Part shown: positions 26,710-35,849 of the stretch, one piece after another
Layout of the letters: each line of letters starts with the position of its first letter
Position numbering within the stretch: the first letter of the stretch is position 1
Assembly (NCBI RefSeq): GCF_020991415.1
Contig: NZ_JAJMOY010000002.1
Span: forward strand, 248,001 to 312,000
DNA: 64,000 nucleotides
From: Flavobacterium sp. ENC
GTDB lineage: Bacteria; Bacteroidota; Bacteroidia; Flavobacteriales; Flavobacteriaceae
Direction: 5' to 3'
Notes under the pieces: generated by a model
What the model saw: the letters and a program-made list of their open reading frames with translations, nothing else
What the model was told of the DNA's origin: nothing
Databases searched by the model: none
Program-made: the position numbers and the translations under genes

Positions 26710-28170
26710 ATGAAAAGTGAAACAATTATTTCAGATCAATTTTATACTACAAGCGACAATACAAACAATAACGGACATTCTATTAGCAGTTCCATTTTTC
26801 GTATTAACAATCCAACATCAGGCAAAACCATCGAAAAAACGTCAAGTCCGTTGGGATTAATAGTGCTCATCAGTACTTTTGCCTTAATGTTGACCGGAGC
26901 ATTTATGGTGTATCAGTTCCAGCCTGATTTTGATCAGTTTCAGATAGAGCGAATCAATTCCTCCTGGGGATTTCCTTTCCTGATTTTAGCCATTGCTTTA
27001 TTCGTTTTTCAAAGTGGTGTGTTTGTCTATAATTTATTCCTTTATTTCCGTTACAAACCAATTGAATCAGTTAGTGATGAATTGCTGCCAACCTGCACGG
27101 TTATAGTGCCTGCCTACAATGAAGGCAAACTCGTTTGGGATACTTTATTAAGTTTGGCCGACAGTGACTTCCCCGAGCAAAAATTACAAATCCTTGCCAT
27201 TGATGATGGAAGTAAAGATGACACCTGGTACTGGATGCAGCAGGCAAAAATAAAATTAGGGGATCGACTGACTATTTTCCAACAACCTGAAAACGGCGGT
27301 AAACGTCATGCACTTTATCGTGGATTTGAACTGGGTACCGGAGAAATTTTTGTAACCGTAGACAGTGATTCCATTGTAAAAAAAGATACATTAAGAAATC
27401 TGGTAAGCCCTTTTGTGGTAAACGAAAAATGTGGGGCAGTAGCAGGAAATGTTCAGGTATTGAACAATAAAAAAGCATTACTTCCTAAGATGTTAAACGT
27501 AAGTTTTGTAATGAGTTTTGAATTCATGCGTTCAGCCGAAAGCATGTTAGGATCTGTACTTTGCACGCCGGGTGCAGCAGCAGCTTACCGCAGGGATGCC
27601 GTACTGAACTGTCTTCCGGAGTGGATCAACCAAACTTTCATGGGGCAACCGTCAGACATTGGTGAAGACCGTGCCATGACCAACATGATCCTGAAACAGG
27701 GACTTCATGTGTTGTTCCAGAAAAATGCCTATGTACTTACCAATGTTCCTGAAGAATATACCGGTTTATACAAAATGTTCATCAGATGGAGCAGAAGTAA
27801 TGTTCGTGAGAATCTTATGATGGCACAATATGTTTTTAAGGATTTTAGAAAAGAATCTAAGTTTGGTGCAAGGCTTTTGTTTATCAACCAGTCTTTAAAA
27901 ATCATTTTAGCGTACCCGTTCCTTATTTTTATGTTGATTTTTATAGCGACACACCCGTTGTTATTTTTAAGTTCAACCTTACTGGGGATTCTGATTGTTT
28001 CTACTTTCCCAGTTATATTTTATGCAAAAAGATACAATCTGGCAGATTCTTTCTGGGCCTATTCCTATAGCATCTTTTATACGTTCAGTTTATTTTGGAT
28101 TACTCCGTATGCCATAGTAACAGCGAATAAAAGAGGATGGTTAACCCGAGGATTATCAGATAAAAAATAA
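26710..28170 (+). CDS. Processive GT2 glycosyltransferase (hyaluronan/PNAG-synthase-like)
   Basis: 486 residues. Two N-terminal membrane helices (about 47-68 and 86-113), a GT-A catalytic domain and at least three C-terminal helices. Catalytic features: VIVPAYNEGK, DDG at 165-167, DSD at 218-220 (metal), GED at 318-320 with the base Asp320, and a product-channel RW at 359-360 (FIRWSRSN). The architecture is that of membrane synthases that polymerise and extrude a polysaccharide such as hyaluronan, PNAG or cellulose. The sugar cannot be assigned; there is no BcsB, PgaB or PilZ partner nearby. Confidence 0.88.
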   Translation: MKSETIISDQFYTTSDNTNNNGHSISSSIFRINNPTSGKTIEKTSSPLGLIVLISTFALMLTGAFMVYQFQPDFDQFQIERINSSWGFPFLILAIALFVFQSGVFVYNLFLYFRYKPIESVSDELLPTCTVIVPAYNEGKLVWDTLLSLADSDFPEQKLQILAIDDGSKDDTWYWMQQAKIKLGDRLTIFQQPENGGKRHALYRGFELGTGEIFVTVDSDSIVKKDTLRNLVSPFVVNEKCGAVAGNVQVLNNKKALLPKMLNVSFVMSFEFMRSAESMLGSVLCTPGAAAAYRRDAVLNCLPEWINQTFMGQPSDIGEDRAMTNMILKQGLHVLFQKNAYVLTNVPEEYTGLYKMFIRWSRSNVRENLMMAQYVFKDFRKESKFGARLLFINQSLKIILAYPFLIFMLIFIATHPLLFLSSTLLGILIVSTFPVIFYAKRYNLADSFWAYSYSIFYTFSLFWITPYAIVTANKRGWLTRGLSDKK

Positions 28171-28211
28171 AAATTGTAATACTGAATAAAGAGAGATTAA
28201 TTTGTTTAAAT

Positions 28212-28240
28212 AAGCTTCTGTTCCGAGTGAATAGAAGCTT
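28212..28240 (+). terminator. Intrinsic terminator after the GT2 gene
   Basis: 12-bp stem (28212-28223 with 28229-28240, one G-T pair), 5-base loop, then seven T. Confidence 0.88.
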
Positions 28241-28356
28241 TTTTTGTTTTCCTGAAAAACTCTTTGTGTTGTAACAAAAGCGAAAATTAGGGAATGCCTT
28301 CTATTAAGTTAATTCTGTTACAAAGAACAAATATTGAAATAAAAAGTTAAAATAAA

Positions 28357-28386
28357 TTGCATTTAAGACCGAACGGTCTATATTTG
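28357..28386 (+). promoter_or_regulatory. Promoter of the tetR gene with embedded operator
   Basis: TTG at 28357-28359 and the perfect -7 box TATATTTG at 28379-28386 are 19 bp apart, the preferred Bacteroidota spacing. The operator palindrome AGACCGAACGGTCT fills the spacer, so bound TetR would occlude RNA polymerase and repress its own gene. Confidence 0.75.
28366..28379. promoter_or_regulatory. TetR operator 1
   Basis: Perfect palindrome AGACCG-AA-CGGTCT. The same arms recur at 29008-29021, and the TTT-AGACCG-NN-CGGTCTA layout is that of known operators of TetR repressors controlling SDR or efflux genes. Confidence 0.8.
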
Positions 28387-28407
28387 TACCGTCAAAAGGA
28401 AAAGATC

Positions 28408-28986
28408 ATGAGCAAAGCAGAAAGAACGAGACAATTTATCATAGAAGCATCGGCACCCATAATTAATAAAAAAGGAATGGCCGGAACTTCTCTTACCGAT
28501 ATTATGGAAGCTACAAAATTAGCCAAAGGAGGAATCTACGGTAACTTCGGGAGCAAAGAGGAGATCTGCATGGAAGCATTTGTTTATCTGAGATCAAAAT
28601 TGGCAAACAAATTAGATGCAGCTGTAGCCAAAGGAAACTCGGCAGAAACGAAGCTTTTCAATTTACTGGATGTGTATCAAAATGATGAAAGCATGATGGA
28701 AGGCTGTCCAATCCTGAATTTTGGTACTGAAGCCGATGATACCAATCCGGGTATGAAAGAACTGGTCAAAAAAGCGGTTTTTTCGGCACAAAAGAGATTT
28801 TTCAATATAGTAGAAGACGGTATAAAAAACAAGGAGTTATCGGATGCATTAGATCCTCAACAGTTCAGTATTAAAGTTTTTGCGATGATTGAAGGTGCCA
28901 TCTTATGTGGAAAGCTAGTCGGAAACCAACAAATGGTACTTGTGCTGGACAGCATAAAAAGTGAATTTAAAAAATATGTAATCTAA
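28408..28986 (+). CDS. TetR-family repressor
   Basis: 192 residues from the ATG at 28408; an upstream TTG would start inside the promoter and is rejected. The N-terminal helix-turn-helix is clear (TRQFIIEASAPIINKKGMAG, then TSLTDIMEATKLAKGGIYGNFGSKEEIC). The remainder is a helical ligand-binding and dimer domain with a TetR_C-type region (EGCPILNFGTEADD). Palindromic operators lie just upstream of its own gene and of the following SDR-MFS pair, so it very probably autoregulates and controls both. The inducer is unknown. Confidence 0.93.
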   Translation: MSKAERTRQFIIEASAPIINKKGMAGTSLTDIMEATKLAKGGIYGNFGSKEEICMEAFVYLRSKLANKLDAAVAKGNSAETKLFNLLDVYQNDESMMEGCPILNFGTEADDTNPGMKELVKKAVFSAQKRFFNIVEDGIKNKELSDALDPQQFSIKVFAMIEGAILCGKLVGNQQMVLVLDSIKSEFKKYVI

Positions 28987-29007
28987 ATATTTTTTTTGCT
29001 ATATTTT

Positions 29008-29021
29008 AGACCGTTCGGTCT
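29008..29021. promoter_or_regulatory. TetR operator 2
   Basis: AGACCG-TT-CGGTCT, the same palindromic arms as operator 1, in the 72-bp gap between the tetR stop and the SDR start. A TTTTTTTG tract lies 10 bp before it. This implies a second promoter for the SDR-MFS pair under the same repressor. Confidence 0.78.
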
Positions 29022-29058
29022 ATTTTAATTTAAGGTTTAATAATTAAATATAATAACA

Positions 29059-29880
29059 ATGTCTAAAGTAATTTTTATAACAGGAGCCACAAGAGGATTT
29101 GGGAAAATCTGGGCAGAAGCATTTTTAAAGCGCGGTGACCGTGTAGCGGCAACCGGAAGAAACATCGAAGCACTACAGGATTTAAAAAATACATATGGGG
29201 ATCTGGTATTGCCGGTTCAACTGGATGTCAACGACCGAAAGGCCTCTTTTGAAGCCGTAAACAAAGCAAAAGAACATTTTGGAAGAATTGACGTCCTGAT
29301 CAACAATGCCGGCTATGGTTTGTTTGGTACGATAGAAGAAACATCAGAAGAAGAGGCAAGAAAGCAAATGGAAACCAACTTTTTTGGAGTGCTTTGGTTA
29401 TCACAAGCCGTATTACCGATTATGCGTGAACAAAAAAGTGGTCATATCATTCAGGTATCCAGTTTCTTAGGACTCGTAACACTGCCTGTTTTGGGACTTT
29501 ATAATGCCTCTAAATTTGCCGTAGAAGGATTTAGTGAAACACTCGCTACAGAAGTAAAAGGTTTTGGAATTCATGTTTCCCTGGTAGAACCCAATGGTTT
29601 TACAACGGACTGGTCCGGGGAATCTGCTGTCCAAACCGAAAGTATGGCTGTTTACGATCCTGTAAAACAAGCTTTTAATGAAGCGGTTTCAACTCCGGGT
29701 CTTTTTGGCAAACCGGAAGCTACGGCTGCTGTTATCCTGAAATTGACAGATGAAAAAGAACCACCTTTGAGATTGTTACTGGGAGCATTTGCTTATCCGG
29801 CCGTCAAAAAAGTATATGAAGAACGTCTGGCTAGCTTTGAGGAATGGAAAAGCGTTTCTGAGGAAGCACACGGAGCATAA
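29059..29880 (+). CDS. Short-chain dehydrogenase/reductase (classical SDR)
   Basis: 273 residues. Cofactor motif TGATRGFG (residues 8-15), NNAGYG, catalytic Ser in QVSSFLG and the YxxxK pair in YNASK, all intact. Length and the C-terminal lid (LTDEKEPPLRLLLG) fit classical SDRs of the oxidoreductase group often induced by TetR regulators. NADP preference is suggested by TGRN after strand 2 (Arg at that position). Substrate unknown; probably detoxification, given the adjacent drug transporter 15 bp downstream. Confidence 0.92.
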   Translation: MSKVIFITGATRGFGKIWAEAFLKRGDRVAATGRNIEALQDLKNTYGDLVLPVQLDVNDRKASFEAVNKAKEHFGRIDVLINNAGYGLFGTIEETSEEEARKQMETNFFGVLWLSQAVLPIMREQKSGHIIQVSSFLGLVTLPVLGLYNASKFAVEGFSETLATEVKGFGIHVSLVEPNGFTTDWSGESAVQTESMAVYDPVKQAFNEAVSTPGLFGKPEATAAVILKLTDEKEPPLRLLLGAFAYPAVKKVYEERLASFEEWKSVSEEAHGA

Positions 29881-29895
29881 TTTATCAAATTAGAA

Positions 29896-31110
29896 ATGAA
29901 AATTTTAAAAGAAAATCACAGGGGCTTTAGTACAATACTGGCCCTTGCATTGATTCCGTTATCGGGTTTTGCTACAGATATTTACCTGCCATCACTACCG
30001 GCAATGGCCAATGACCTGCATGTTTCGGCGGCGGCAGTCCAGCTTTCACTGGTTTTGTTTATGTTTAGTGTTGGTATCAGTCAGTTTTTTATCGGAAGTA
30101 TTTTAGACAGTTTCGGACGTTATAAAATTGGTCTTGCATCACTCGCCTTATTTTCGGTTACCAGTTTTGTTATTGCACTGGTCCCTAATATTTATGTAAT
30201 TTATGTCATGCGAATTATTCAGGGAATTACAATTGCGCTTATTGTAGTCGGAAAGCGAGCGTATTTTGTAGATCTTTTTGCAGGTGAAAAACTAAAAAGC
30301 TATATCAGTTTGTTTTCGATCATTTGGGCCTGCGCGCCTATTATGGCTCCGTTTCTGGGAGGCTATCTGCAAAACAGTTTTGGCTGGAGATCCAACTTTT
30401 ACTTTTTAGGCGGATTATCATTAGTATTCCTGATTTTGGAACTTATTTATAGTGGCGAATCCTTAAAACATTATCATCCCTTCAAACTAAAATCAATCGC
30501 AGAAACATATAAGGGAATGCTTCAAACTGCTGATTTTACATTGGGACTAATCATTATCGGAATCTGTTTTGGTATTGTAGTGGTCTTTAGTTTATCCAGC
30601 CCTTTTATCATAGAACGTGTTTTGGGTCATTCAGCCATCACGACAGGTTATACTTCTTTGTTATCCGGTTTGTCCCTGATGACAGGCGGAATTATCGCAA
30701 AAGCACTACTAAAAAAACCGTTAGGAAAGAAAGTAGGAATCGCGTTTGGTATTCAGATCTTGTTAGTTTTACTCATGATTTTTACCTCTTCTTTATTGAT
30801 GAATATCTACACTTTAATTGGTTTTATAATTGGAATTCATATCGCCGGAGGTTTTATTTTTAATATCATTTATGGCTATTGCCTGACCCGTTTTTCCAGG
30901 AATGCAGGAGTGGCCAGTGGGCTTACAGGTGGTGTTATGTACATGATCAGTTCTGTATTCAGTTACGGATTTGCGAATTTATTCAAAGTTAAAAGCCAGT
31001 TATTACTTGGAGTGGCAGATCTTTCGCTACTGGTAATCGTTACGATTCTTTTTGTGGTATTCAACAAATACCCGTTAAAAAGCAGCTTTGAGAATGCTGT
31101 CAAAGAATAA
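29896..31110 (+). CDS. MFS drug transporter, Bcr/CflA type
   Basis: 404 residues with 12 predicted membrane helices. The Bcr/CflA start (GFATDIYLPSLPAMANDL, with Asp in helix 1) and the motif-A-like GSILDSFGRYKIGL loop between helices 2 and 3 are clear, followed by motif C-like GGYLQNSFGWRSNFY. Likely role: proton-driven efflux of a toxic compound. Cotranscribed with the SDR and probably repressed by the upstream TetR. Confidence 0.92.
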   Translation: MKILKENHRGFSTILALALIPLSGFATDIYLPSLPAMANDLHVSAAAVQLSLVLFMFSVGISQFFIGSILDSFGRYKIGLASLALFSVTSFVIALVPNIYVIYVMRIIQGITIALIVVGKRAYFVDLFAGEKLKSYISLFSIIWACAPIMAPFLGGYLQNSFGWRSNFYFLGGLSLVFLILELIYSGESLKHYHPFKLKSIAETYKGMLQTADFTLGLIIIGICFGIVVVFSLSSPFIIERVLGHSAITTGYTSLLSGLSLMTGGIIAKALLKKPLGKKVGIAFGIQILLVLLMIFTSSLLMNIYTLIGFIIGIHIAGGFIFNIIYGYCLTRFSRNAGVASGLTGGVMYMISSVFSYGFANLFKVKSQLLLGVADLSLLVIVTILFVVFNKYPLKSSFENAVKE

Positions 31111-31130
31111 TAGAAATTCAAAACTTTTGT

Positions 31131-31187
31131 CAGGCTGAGCGGAGTCGAAGCCCCTTTTATATAAAAAAGCCTTTGACTCCGCTCAGG
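31131..31187. repeat. Dispersed hairpin repeat (CTGAGCGGAGTCGAAG type)
   Basis: An imperfect hairpin whose arms are CTGAGCGGAGTCGAAG (from 31135) and CTTTGACTCCGCTCAG (ending 31185), with an AT-rich loop. This element type recurs between genes in Flavobacterium genomes and may act as a transcript end for the MFS gene 24 bp upstream. Confidence 0.6.
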
Positions 31188-31292
31188 ATAACATTGATTT
31201 CTAAAGAATGCATTATTTTTTTATATGAAATCAGATATTCAGTGAATTACAATCAACACTTTACTTATAATTTATTTAATTATATGATGATT

Positions 31293-31323
31293 AAAAAGTC
31301 CCGTTCGTGATTCGGGACTTTTT
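31293..31323 (+). terminator. Intrinsic terminator
   Basis: 11-bp stem AAAAAGTCCCG / CGGGACTTTTT with a 9-base loop and T-run, 180 bp past the MFS gene. The rest of 31111-31567 has no supported gene. Confidence 0.8.
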
Positions 31324-31567
31324 ATTTTGTGAAAATTTTATCTTTTTCGGCTATAAAAAGAAAATGAATAGCAATGCTTCTTCTAATGGGGAATGGAAGT
31401 CCGTATAAAAAGCAGATAAATATCAGGTGAAAGTTGATATTTAAGTCAGCAATAGCGCTGAATTTATAGTATTTGAAATAAATTATATAAGAAATAAGTC
31501 TGTAAATCATTATGTTGCATCTGATATTGATTTTATTGAAAAAATAAAACACATTTCTTAATCCTTA

Positions 31568-31599
31568 TTTTGAAATATTCTAAATAAGACCTAACTTTC
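31568..31599 (+). promoter_or_regulatory. Promoter of the ankyrin-ApbE operon
   Basis: TTTTG at 31568-31572, 19 bp spacer, then TAACTTTC at 31592-31599 (one mismatch to TAnnTTTG). It lies 65 bp before the ankyrin ATG. Confidence 0.55.
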
Positions 31600-31663
31600 G
31601 CCCTTGAAATCCCGCAGTGGAAAGTTCGTTAAACAGATTAGGAATTCGTTGATTGTATACACT

Positions 31664-33145
31664 ATGAAAAAAATACTCTTTACTGCACTATTTGCAGCAA
31701 CATTACAGGTTAACGCTCAGGAGAATAAACTTTTAGACCAGAATTTCTGGAAAGCCGCTCCGGATTTAACCACTTTAAAATCGGAAATAGAAAAAGGAAG
31801 TAATCCAGCAGCATTAAATGTAAATGCCTTCGATCCGGTTGTTTTGGCTATTAATAATGGTGCACCAATTGAAGATATCAAATATTTACTGACACTTCCG
31901 GGTAACGAAATAACAAAACTGACGCACGACAATCGTATCTACCTGCATTGGGCGGCCTACAAAGGAAATACAGAACTGGTAGAATATCTTATTGCCAAAG
32001 GTTCCGATGTTAATTTCGAAGACAGCCATGGGACTACACCACTTGCGTTTGCTGCCGGGACAGGAACAACAAGCCCTGCTACATTTGAAGCTTTTTTTAA
32101 AGCGGGAATCGATCCGAAAAAGAAATACGATGACGGCGCCACGCTACTATTGCTGGCTGTCCCTGCCGATAAAGACCTGACTGTTACGAACTATTTAGTA
32201 TCGAAAGGATTATCGCTAAAGGATGTCGACAAGAATGGACATACCGCCTTTGATTACGCAGCAAGATCAGGGAATATTGAATTATTAAAAACACTCGCAG
32301 GAAAAGGAGTGAAGTATACGGATTATGCCCTAATAACAGCCGCTCAGGGAATGCGCAGAAGTGCAAACCCAATCGAAGCGTTTAAATATTTGGTGGAGGA
32401 TCTTAAACTTAAACCCACAGCGACCTCTTCAAATGGTCAGACGGTGGTTCACATCCTGGCACGCAAAGAAAAACAGTCCGAAATTATAAAATACTTTATC
32501 GATAAAGGAGTAGATGTTAATAAGGCTGATAAAGATGGCAATACCCCTTTAATTATTGCATCAGAAGGAAAAGACACTGAACTAATACAAACTCTGGCTG
32601 CAAAAGTAAAAAATATAAATGCTGTAAATGCCAAGGGAGAATCAGCTTTGACGGCTGCGGTAAAAGGAAGTTCAGCAGAGGTTGTGGCATTACTTTTAAG
32701 CAAAGGAGCAGATATTAATGTTACAGACGGCGCAGGAAACAATCTTGCTTATTATCTGATTGAATCGTACAGAGGTTCAAAAGGCGGTGCGCAAAAAGAT
32801 GATTTCGATGAGAAACTGAACTTATTAAAGAGTAAAGGGATTAACTTTGCGGCGCAGCAAAAAGACGGAAGTACATTGTATTATACCGCTACAGCCAAAA
32901 ATAATATCGTCCTGTTGAAAAAACTCGACGGACTGAATATAGATGTGAATGCCAAAAACAAAGAGGGATTAACGGCATTACACAAAGCCGCAATGATTGC
33001 AAAAGACGATACTGTTTTGAAGTATTTGTTGTCAATCGGGGCTAAAAAAGACCTTAAAACCGAATTCGATGAAACGGCTTACAGTCTGGCACAAGAAAAC
33101 GAATTATTGAAAAAGAATAATATATCTGTTGATTTTTTAAAATAA
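31664..33145 (+). CDS. Exported ankyrin-repeat protein
   Basis: 493 residues from the ATG at 31664, which gives a clean signal peptide (MKKILFTALFAATLQVNAQ); a longer frame would bury it. About a dozen ankyrin repeats follow, with the usual G-TPL--A and V--LL--GAD elements (HGTTPLAFAAGTG, DGNTPLIIASEGKD, GLTALHKAAMIA). It probably acts as a periplasmic protein-binding scaffold. First gene of a four-gene operon with DUF2271, PepSY-flavodoxin reductase and ApbE proteins, so it likely serves that redox module. Confidence 0.92.
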   Translation: MKKILFTALFAATLQVNAQENKLLDQNFWKAAPDLTTLKSEIEKGSNPAALNVNAFDPVVLAINNGAPIEDIKYLLTLPGNEITKLTHDNRIYLHWAAYKGNTELVEYLIAKGSDVNFEDSHGTTPLAFAAGTGTTSPATFEAFFKAGIDPKKKYDDGATLLLLAVPADKDLTVTNYLVSKGLSLKDVDKNGHTAFDYAARSGNIELLKTLAGKGVKYTDYALITAAQGMRRSANPIEAFKYLVEDLKLKPTATSSNGQTVVHILARKEKQSEIIKYFIDKGVDVNKADKDGNTPLIIASEGKDTELIQTLAAKVKNINAVNAKGESALTAAVKGSSAEVVALLLSKGADINVTDGAGNNLAYYLIESYRGSKGGAQKDDFDEKLNLLKSKGINFAAQQKDGSTLYYTATAKNNIVLLKKLDGLNIDVNAKNKEGLTALHKAAMIAKDDTVLKYLLSIGAKKDLKTEFDETAYSLAQENELLKKNNISVDFLK

Positions 33146-33152
33146 ATACTAA

Positions 33153-33632
33153 ATGAAATCATTATCTAAAATCTGTCTGATGGCAGTTATTGCAGGCCTT
33201 TTCTCATTTCAGGCTTCAGCACAAACCACGAAATACAAATGCCTTTTGCAAATGGCGAATTATGTTGGGGAAGGTGCTTATGTGGCAGTATCCCTTATTG
33301 ATGCGAAAGGCGAATATGAAAAAACCCTGTACGTAATGGGCGACGATAAAAAATGGTATAAAAGCCTGAAGGAATGGAATAAATTCAATAGTAAAAAACC
33401 GGATGTAAGCGCTAAAACAGGCGCTTCGGTTACAGGTGGAGACCGCAGTGTAACGGTATTCGAGATCGAAAACTCAAAAATTGATAAAGGCTATAAAATA
33501 CGTTTTGAAACCGCGGTTGAAGACCAGAAATATTACGTGGGAGATGCCGAAATACCTTTAACAACAGCAGCGATTACCGAAAAAGCAGAGGGAAAAGGGT
33601 ACATAAGATATGTAAAACTTAGCAATATATAA
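33153..33632 (+). CDS. Secreted DUF2271 protein
   Basis: 159 residues with a signal peptide (about 1-23, QASAQ). The body has the DUF2271 pattern: paired strands, KTLYVMGDDKKWYKSLKEWNK and GASVTGGDRSV. Such proteins regularly neighbour PepSY and ApbE genes in Bacteroidota and are predicted to sit in the periplasm in flavin or iron redox modules. The biochemical role is unknown. 7 bp after the ankyrin gene and 5 bp before the PepSY gene. Confidence 0.85.
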   Translation: MKSLSKICLMAVIAGLFSFQASAQTTKYKCLLQMANYVGEGAYVAVSLIDAKGEYEKTLYVMGDDKKWYKSLKEWNKFNSKKPDVSAKTGASVTGGDRSVTVFEIENSKIDKGYKIRFETAVEDQKYYVGDAEIPLTTAAITEKAEGKGYIRYVKLSNI

Positions 33633-33637
33633 GGCAT

Positions 33638-35839
33638 ATGACATTATCCGTCTGGAGATATGCACACTTAACGCTGGCGGTATTTTCTTCACTCTTTCTT
33701 GTTTTGGCATCCGTTACCGGAGTGGTACTGGCTGCCGATGCGATTGGGGAGAAAATACCGCCTTATCGTGTTGATAATTTTGAGAATATATCCGTTGCCG
33801 CTGTTATTGCGGCTTTGAGTAAGAATTATTTAGAAGTAAGCGAAATCAGTGTAGATCACAATCAGTTTACCACATTAAAAGGGCTTGACGAAGACGGAAA
33901 CGATGTTAATGCTTATATCAATCCCGTAACCGGCAAAGTAATAGGAAAGACCGAAAAGAAAAGTGCTTTTATCCAATGGGTCACTTCGCTTCACCGTTCC
34001 CTGTTTTTACACGAAACCGGAAGGCTTTTTATTGGAGTGAATGCTTTTTTGCTTTTTCTGATCGCTATTTCCGGTACCGCATTGGTACTACAGAGACAAA
34101 AGGGATTACGTCGTTTTTTCTCGAAAATCATTAAAGACAATTTTGCCCAATATTACCATGTCATCCTGGGAAGGCTGATGCTTATTCCGATTTTGATAAT
34201 GGCGCTTTCCGGAACGTATCTTTCGATGCAACGATTTAAACTTTTTCCGGAGGCTAAAATCAATCAGAAAGAAGTTCCGGTTGATACTAAAACTCCGAAA
34301 AAACAAAATATTGCCGATTTTGAAATTTTCAAAAAGACAAAACTTTCTGATGTTCAGAAAATAGAATTTCCTTTTGATACTGAAGATCCGGAAGAGTTTT
34401 TTATACTTAAACTTACCGATCGGGAAGTGAAGGTCAATCAGTTTACAGGGCAAATTGTAAGTGAAGTTCGTTATCCGGTAACCGTATTGCTTGAAAATCT
34501 GAGCCTTGATCTTCATACCGGACGCGCTAATGCCATCTGGGCAGTTGTTTTGGCCATTGCAGCACTAAATATTTTGTTTTTCATTTATTCGGGTTTTGCC
34601 ATGACGTTGCGTCGCAGGGAAACTAAAATTAAAAATAAACATACGGCAAAAGACAGCCGTTTTATTATACTGGCTGGTTCAGAAAACGGAAGTACTTTGC
34701 GTTTTGCGAATGCGATTCACACACAATTGCTGCACAAAGGTTTTTCTTCTTATCTGGGTGGTTTAAATGACTACAGCCAATTTCCAAAAGCAGAACATCT
34801 CATCATTTTTACTTCTACACACGGGCTAGGCGATGCACCTTCCAATGGCGGTAAATTTTTATCGCTTGTGGATCAATACCCACAGGAACAAAAAGTGGAG
34901 ATAAGCATTGTTGGTTTTGGGTCTAAATCATATCCTGATTTTTGTGGTTTTGCTAAAAAAACGGAAAAGTTTTTGGCTAATAAACCATGGAGCAATAATT
35001 TTCTCGAACTCCATACTGTTGACGATAAGTCGCCGAAACAATTTGTAGAGTGGGTGAAAAAATGGAGCAAAAAAACAGACATTCCTTTAGCTGTGACACC
35101 GGCAACATATGCACAAAAGCCAAGAGGAGTGGAGCAGATGATTGTTTTGGAAAAAACAGCTATTTCCGAAACCGATCATACCTTTAGGATCACGCTGCGT
35201 GCCGGAAGGAGAACAAAATTTACCTCCGGAGACTTGCTGGCCGTTTATCCGGCGGGCGACGGGAGAGACCGTTTGTATTCGATAGGGAAGAGCAAAGGCA
35301 ATATCAGTTTGATAGTAAAGCTGCACCCACACGGTCTTGGATCCGGCTATTTATACGATCTTAAGCCCGGTTCTGTTATCAAAGCCCGCGTTATGCATAA
35401 TGAAGGATTTCATTTTCCTAAAAAGAGTGCGGAAGTGGCTCTGATTTCAAACGGAACCGGAATTGCACCCTTTCTGGGAATGATTGAGCAGAATAAAGCT
35501 AAAACAGCCTGTCATTTGTATTGTGGTTTCCGAAACGAAACGGAATCGGTTTCTGCATACAGAGAATTCGCAAACGATCACATCAGCAAGCAATACCTGA
35601 ACGATTTCCACATTGCCTTTTCACGCGAACAAAATCAGTGTTATGTAATGGATTTAATTCAAAGAGATGCAGAGTTTTTTGCTGCTTTATTACAAAAGGG
35701 CGGAACAGTTATGATTTGCGGTTCGCTTGCGATGCAACAAGACGTAGAAAAAGTACTGGACACCATTTGCATTGAAAAAACCGGAAATGACCTAACCCAT
35801 TATAAAACAAAAAAACAAGTACTGGCTGATTGTTATTAA
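33638..35839 (+). CDS. PepSY membrane protein fused to flavodoxin and FNR-type reductase
   Basis: 733 residues. The N-terminal half is a PepSY_TM region: four membrane helices (about 9-32, 124-150, 178-195, 297-320) with His residues on the helices (HRSLFLHETG, YHVILGRLM, LDLHTGRAN) that could bind haem or quinone. The C-terminal half has a flavodoxin domain (ILAGSENGSTLRFA phosphate loop) and a ferredoxin-NADP reductase domain (DRLYSIG flavin motif, NGTGIAPFLGM, MICGSLAMQQDVEKVL). The predicted flow is from cytosolic NADPH via FAD and FMN to the membrane, then to periplasmic flavins; that matches ApbE next door. Confidence 0.9.
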   Translation: MTLSVWRYAHLTLAVFSSLFLVLASVTGVVLAADAIGEKIPPYRVDNFENISVAAVIAALSKNYLEVSEISVDHNQFTTLKGLDEDGNDVNAYINPVTGKVIGKTEKKSAFIQWVTSLHRSLFLHETGRLFIGVNAFLLFLIAISGTALVLQRQKGLRRFFSKIIKDNFAQYYHVILGRLMLIPILIMALSGTYLSMQRFKLFPEAKINQKEVPVDTKTPKKQNIADFEIFKKTKLSDVQKIEFPFDTEDPEEFFILKLTDREVKVNQFTGQIVSEVRYPVTVLLENLSLDLHTGRANAIWAVVLAIAALNILFFIYSGFAMTLRRRETKIKNKHTAKDSRFIILAGSENGSTLRFANAIHTQLLHKGFSSYLGGLNDYSQFPKAEHLIIFTSTHGLGDAPSNGGKFLSLVDQYPQEQKVEISIVGFGSKSYPDFCGFAKKTEKFLANKPWSNNFLELHTVDDKSPKQFVEWVKKWSKKTDIPLAVTPATYAQKPRGVEQMIVLEKTAISETDHTFRITLRAGRRTKFTSGDLLAVYPAGDGRDRLYSIGKSKGNISLIVKLHPHGLGSGYLYDLKPGSVIKARVMHNEGFHFPKKSAEVALISNGTGIAPFLGMIEQNKAKTACHLYCGFRNETESVSAYREFANDHISKQYLNDFHIAFSREQNQCYVMDLIQRDAEFFAALLQKGGTVMICGSLAMQQDVEKVLDTICIEKTGNDLTHYKTKKQVLADCY

Positions 35840-35849
35840 GCTTGAAACC

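Noticed and set aside
28357..28407. Upstream TTG start for the TetR protein
   Set aside because: It begins at the -33 element and would translate the operator; the ATG at 28408 fits the family N-terminus.
31322..31552. 76-codon minus-strand frame in the gap before the ankyrin gene
   Set aside because: Phe/Ile/Tyr-rich composition typical of translated AT-rich DNA, no domain, and it ends inside the terminator region.
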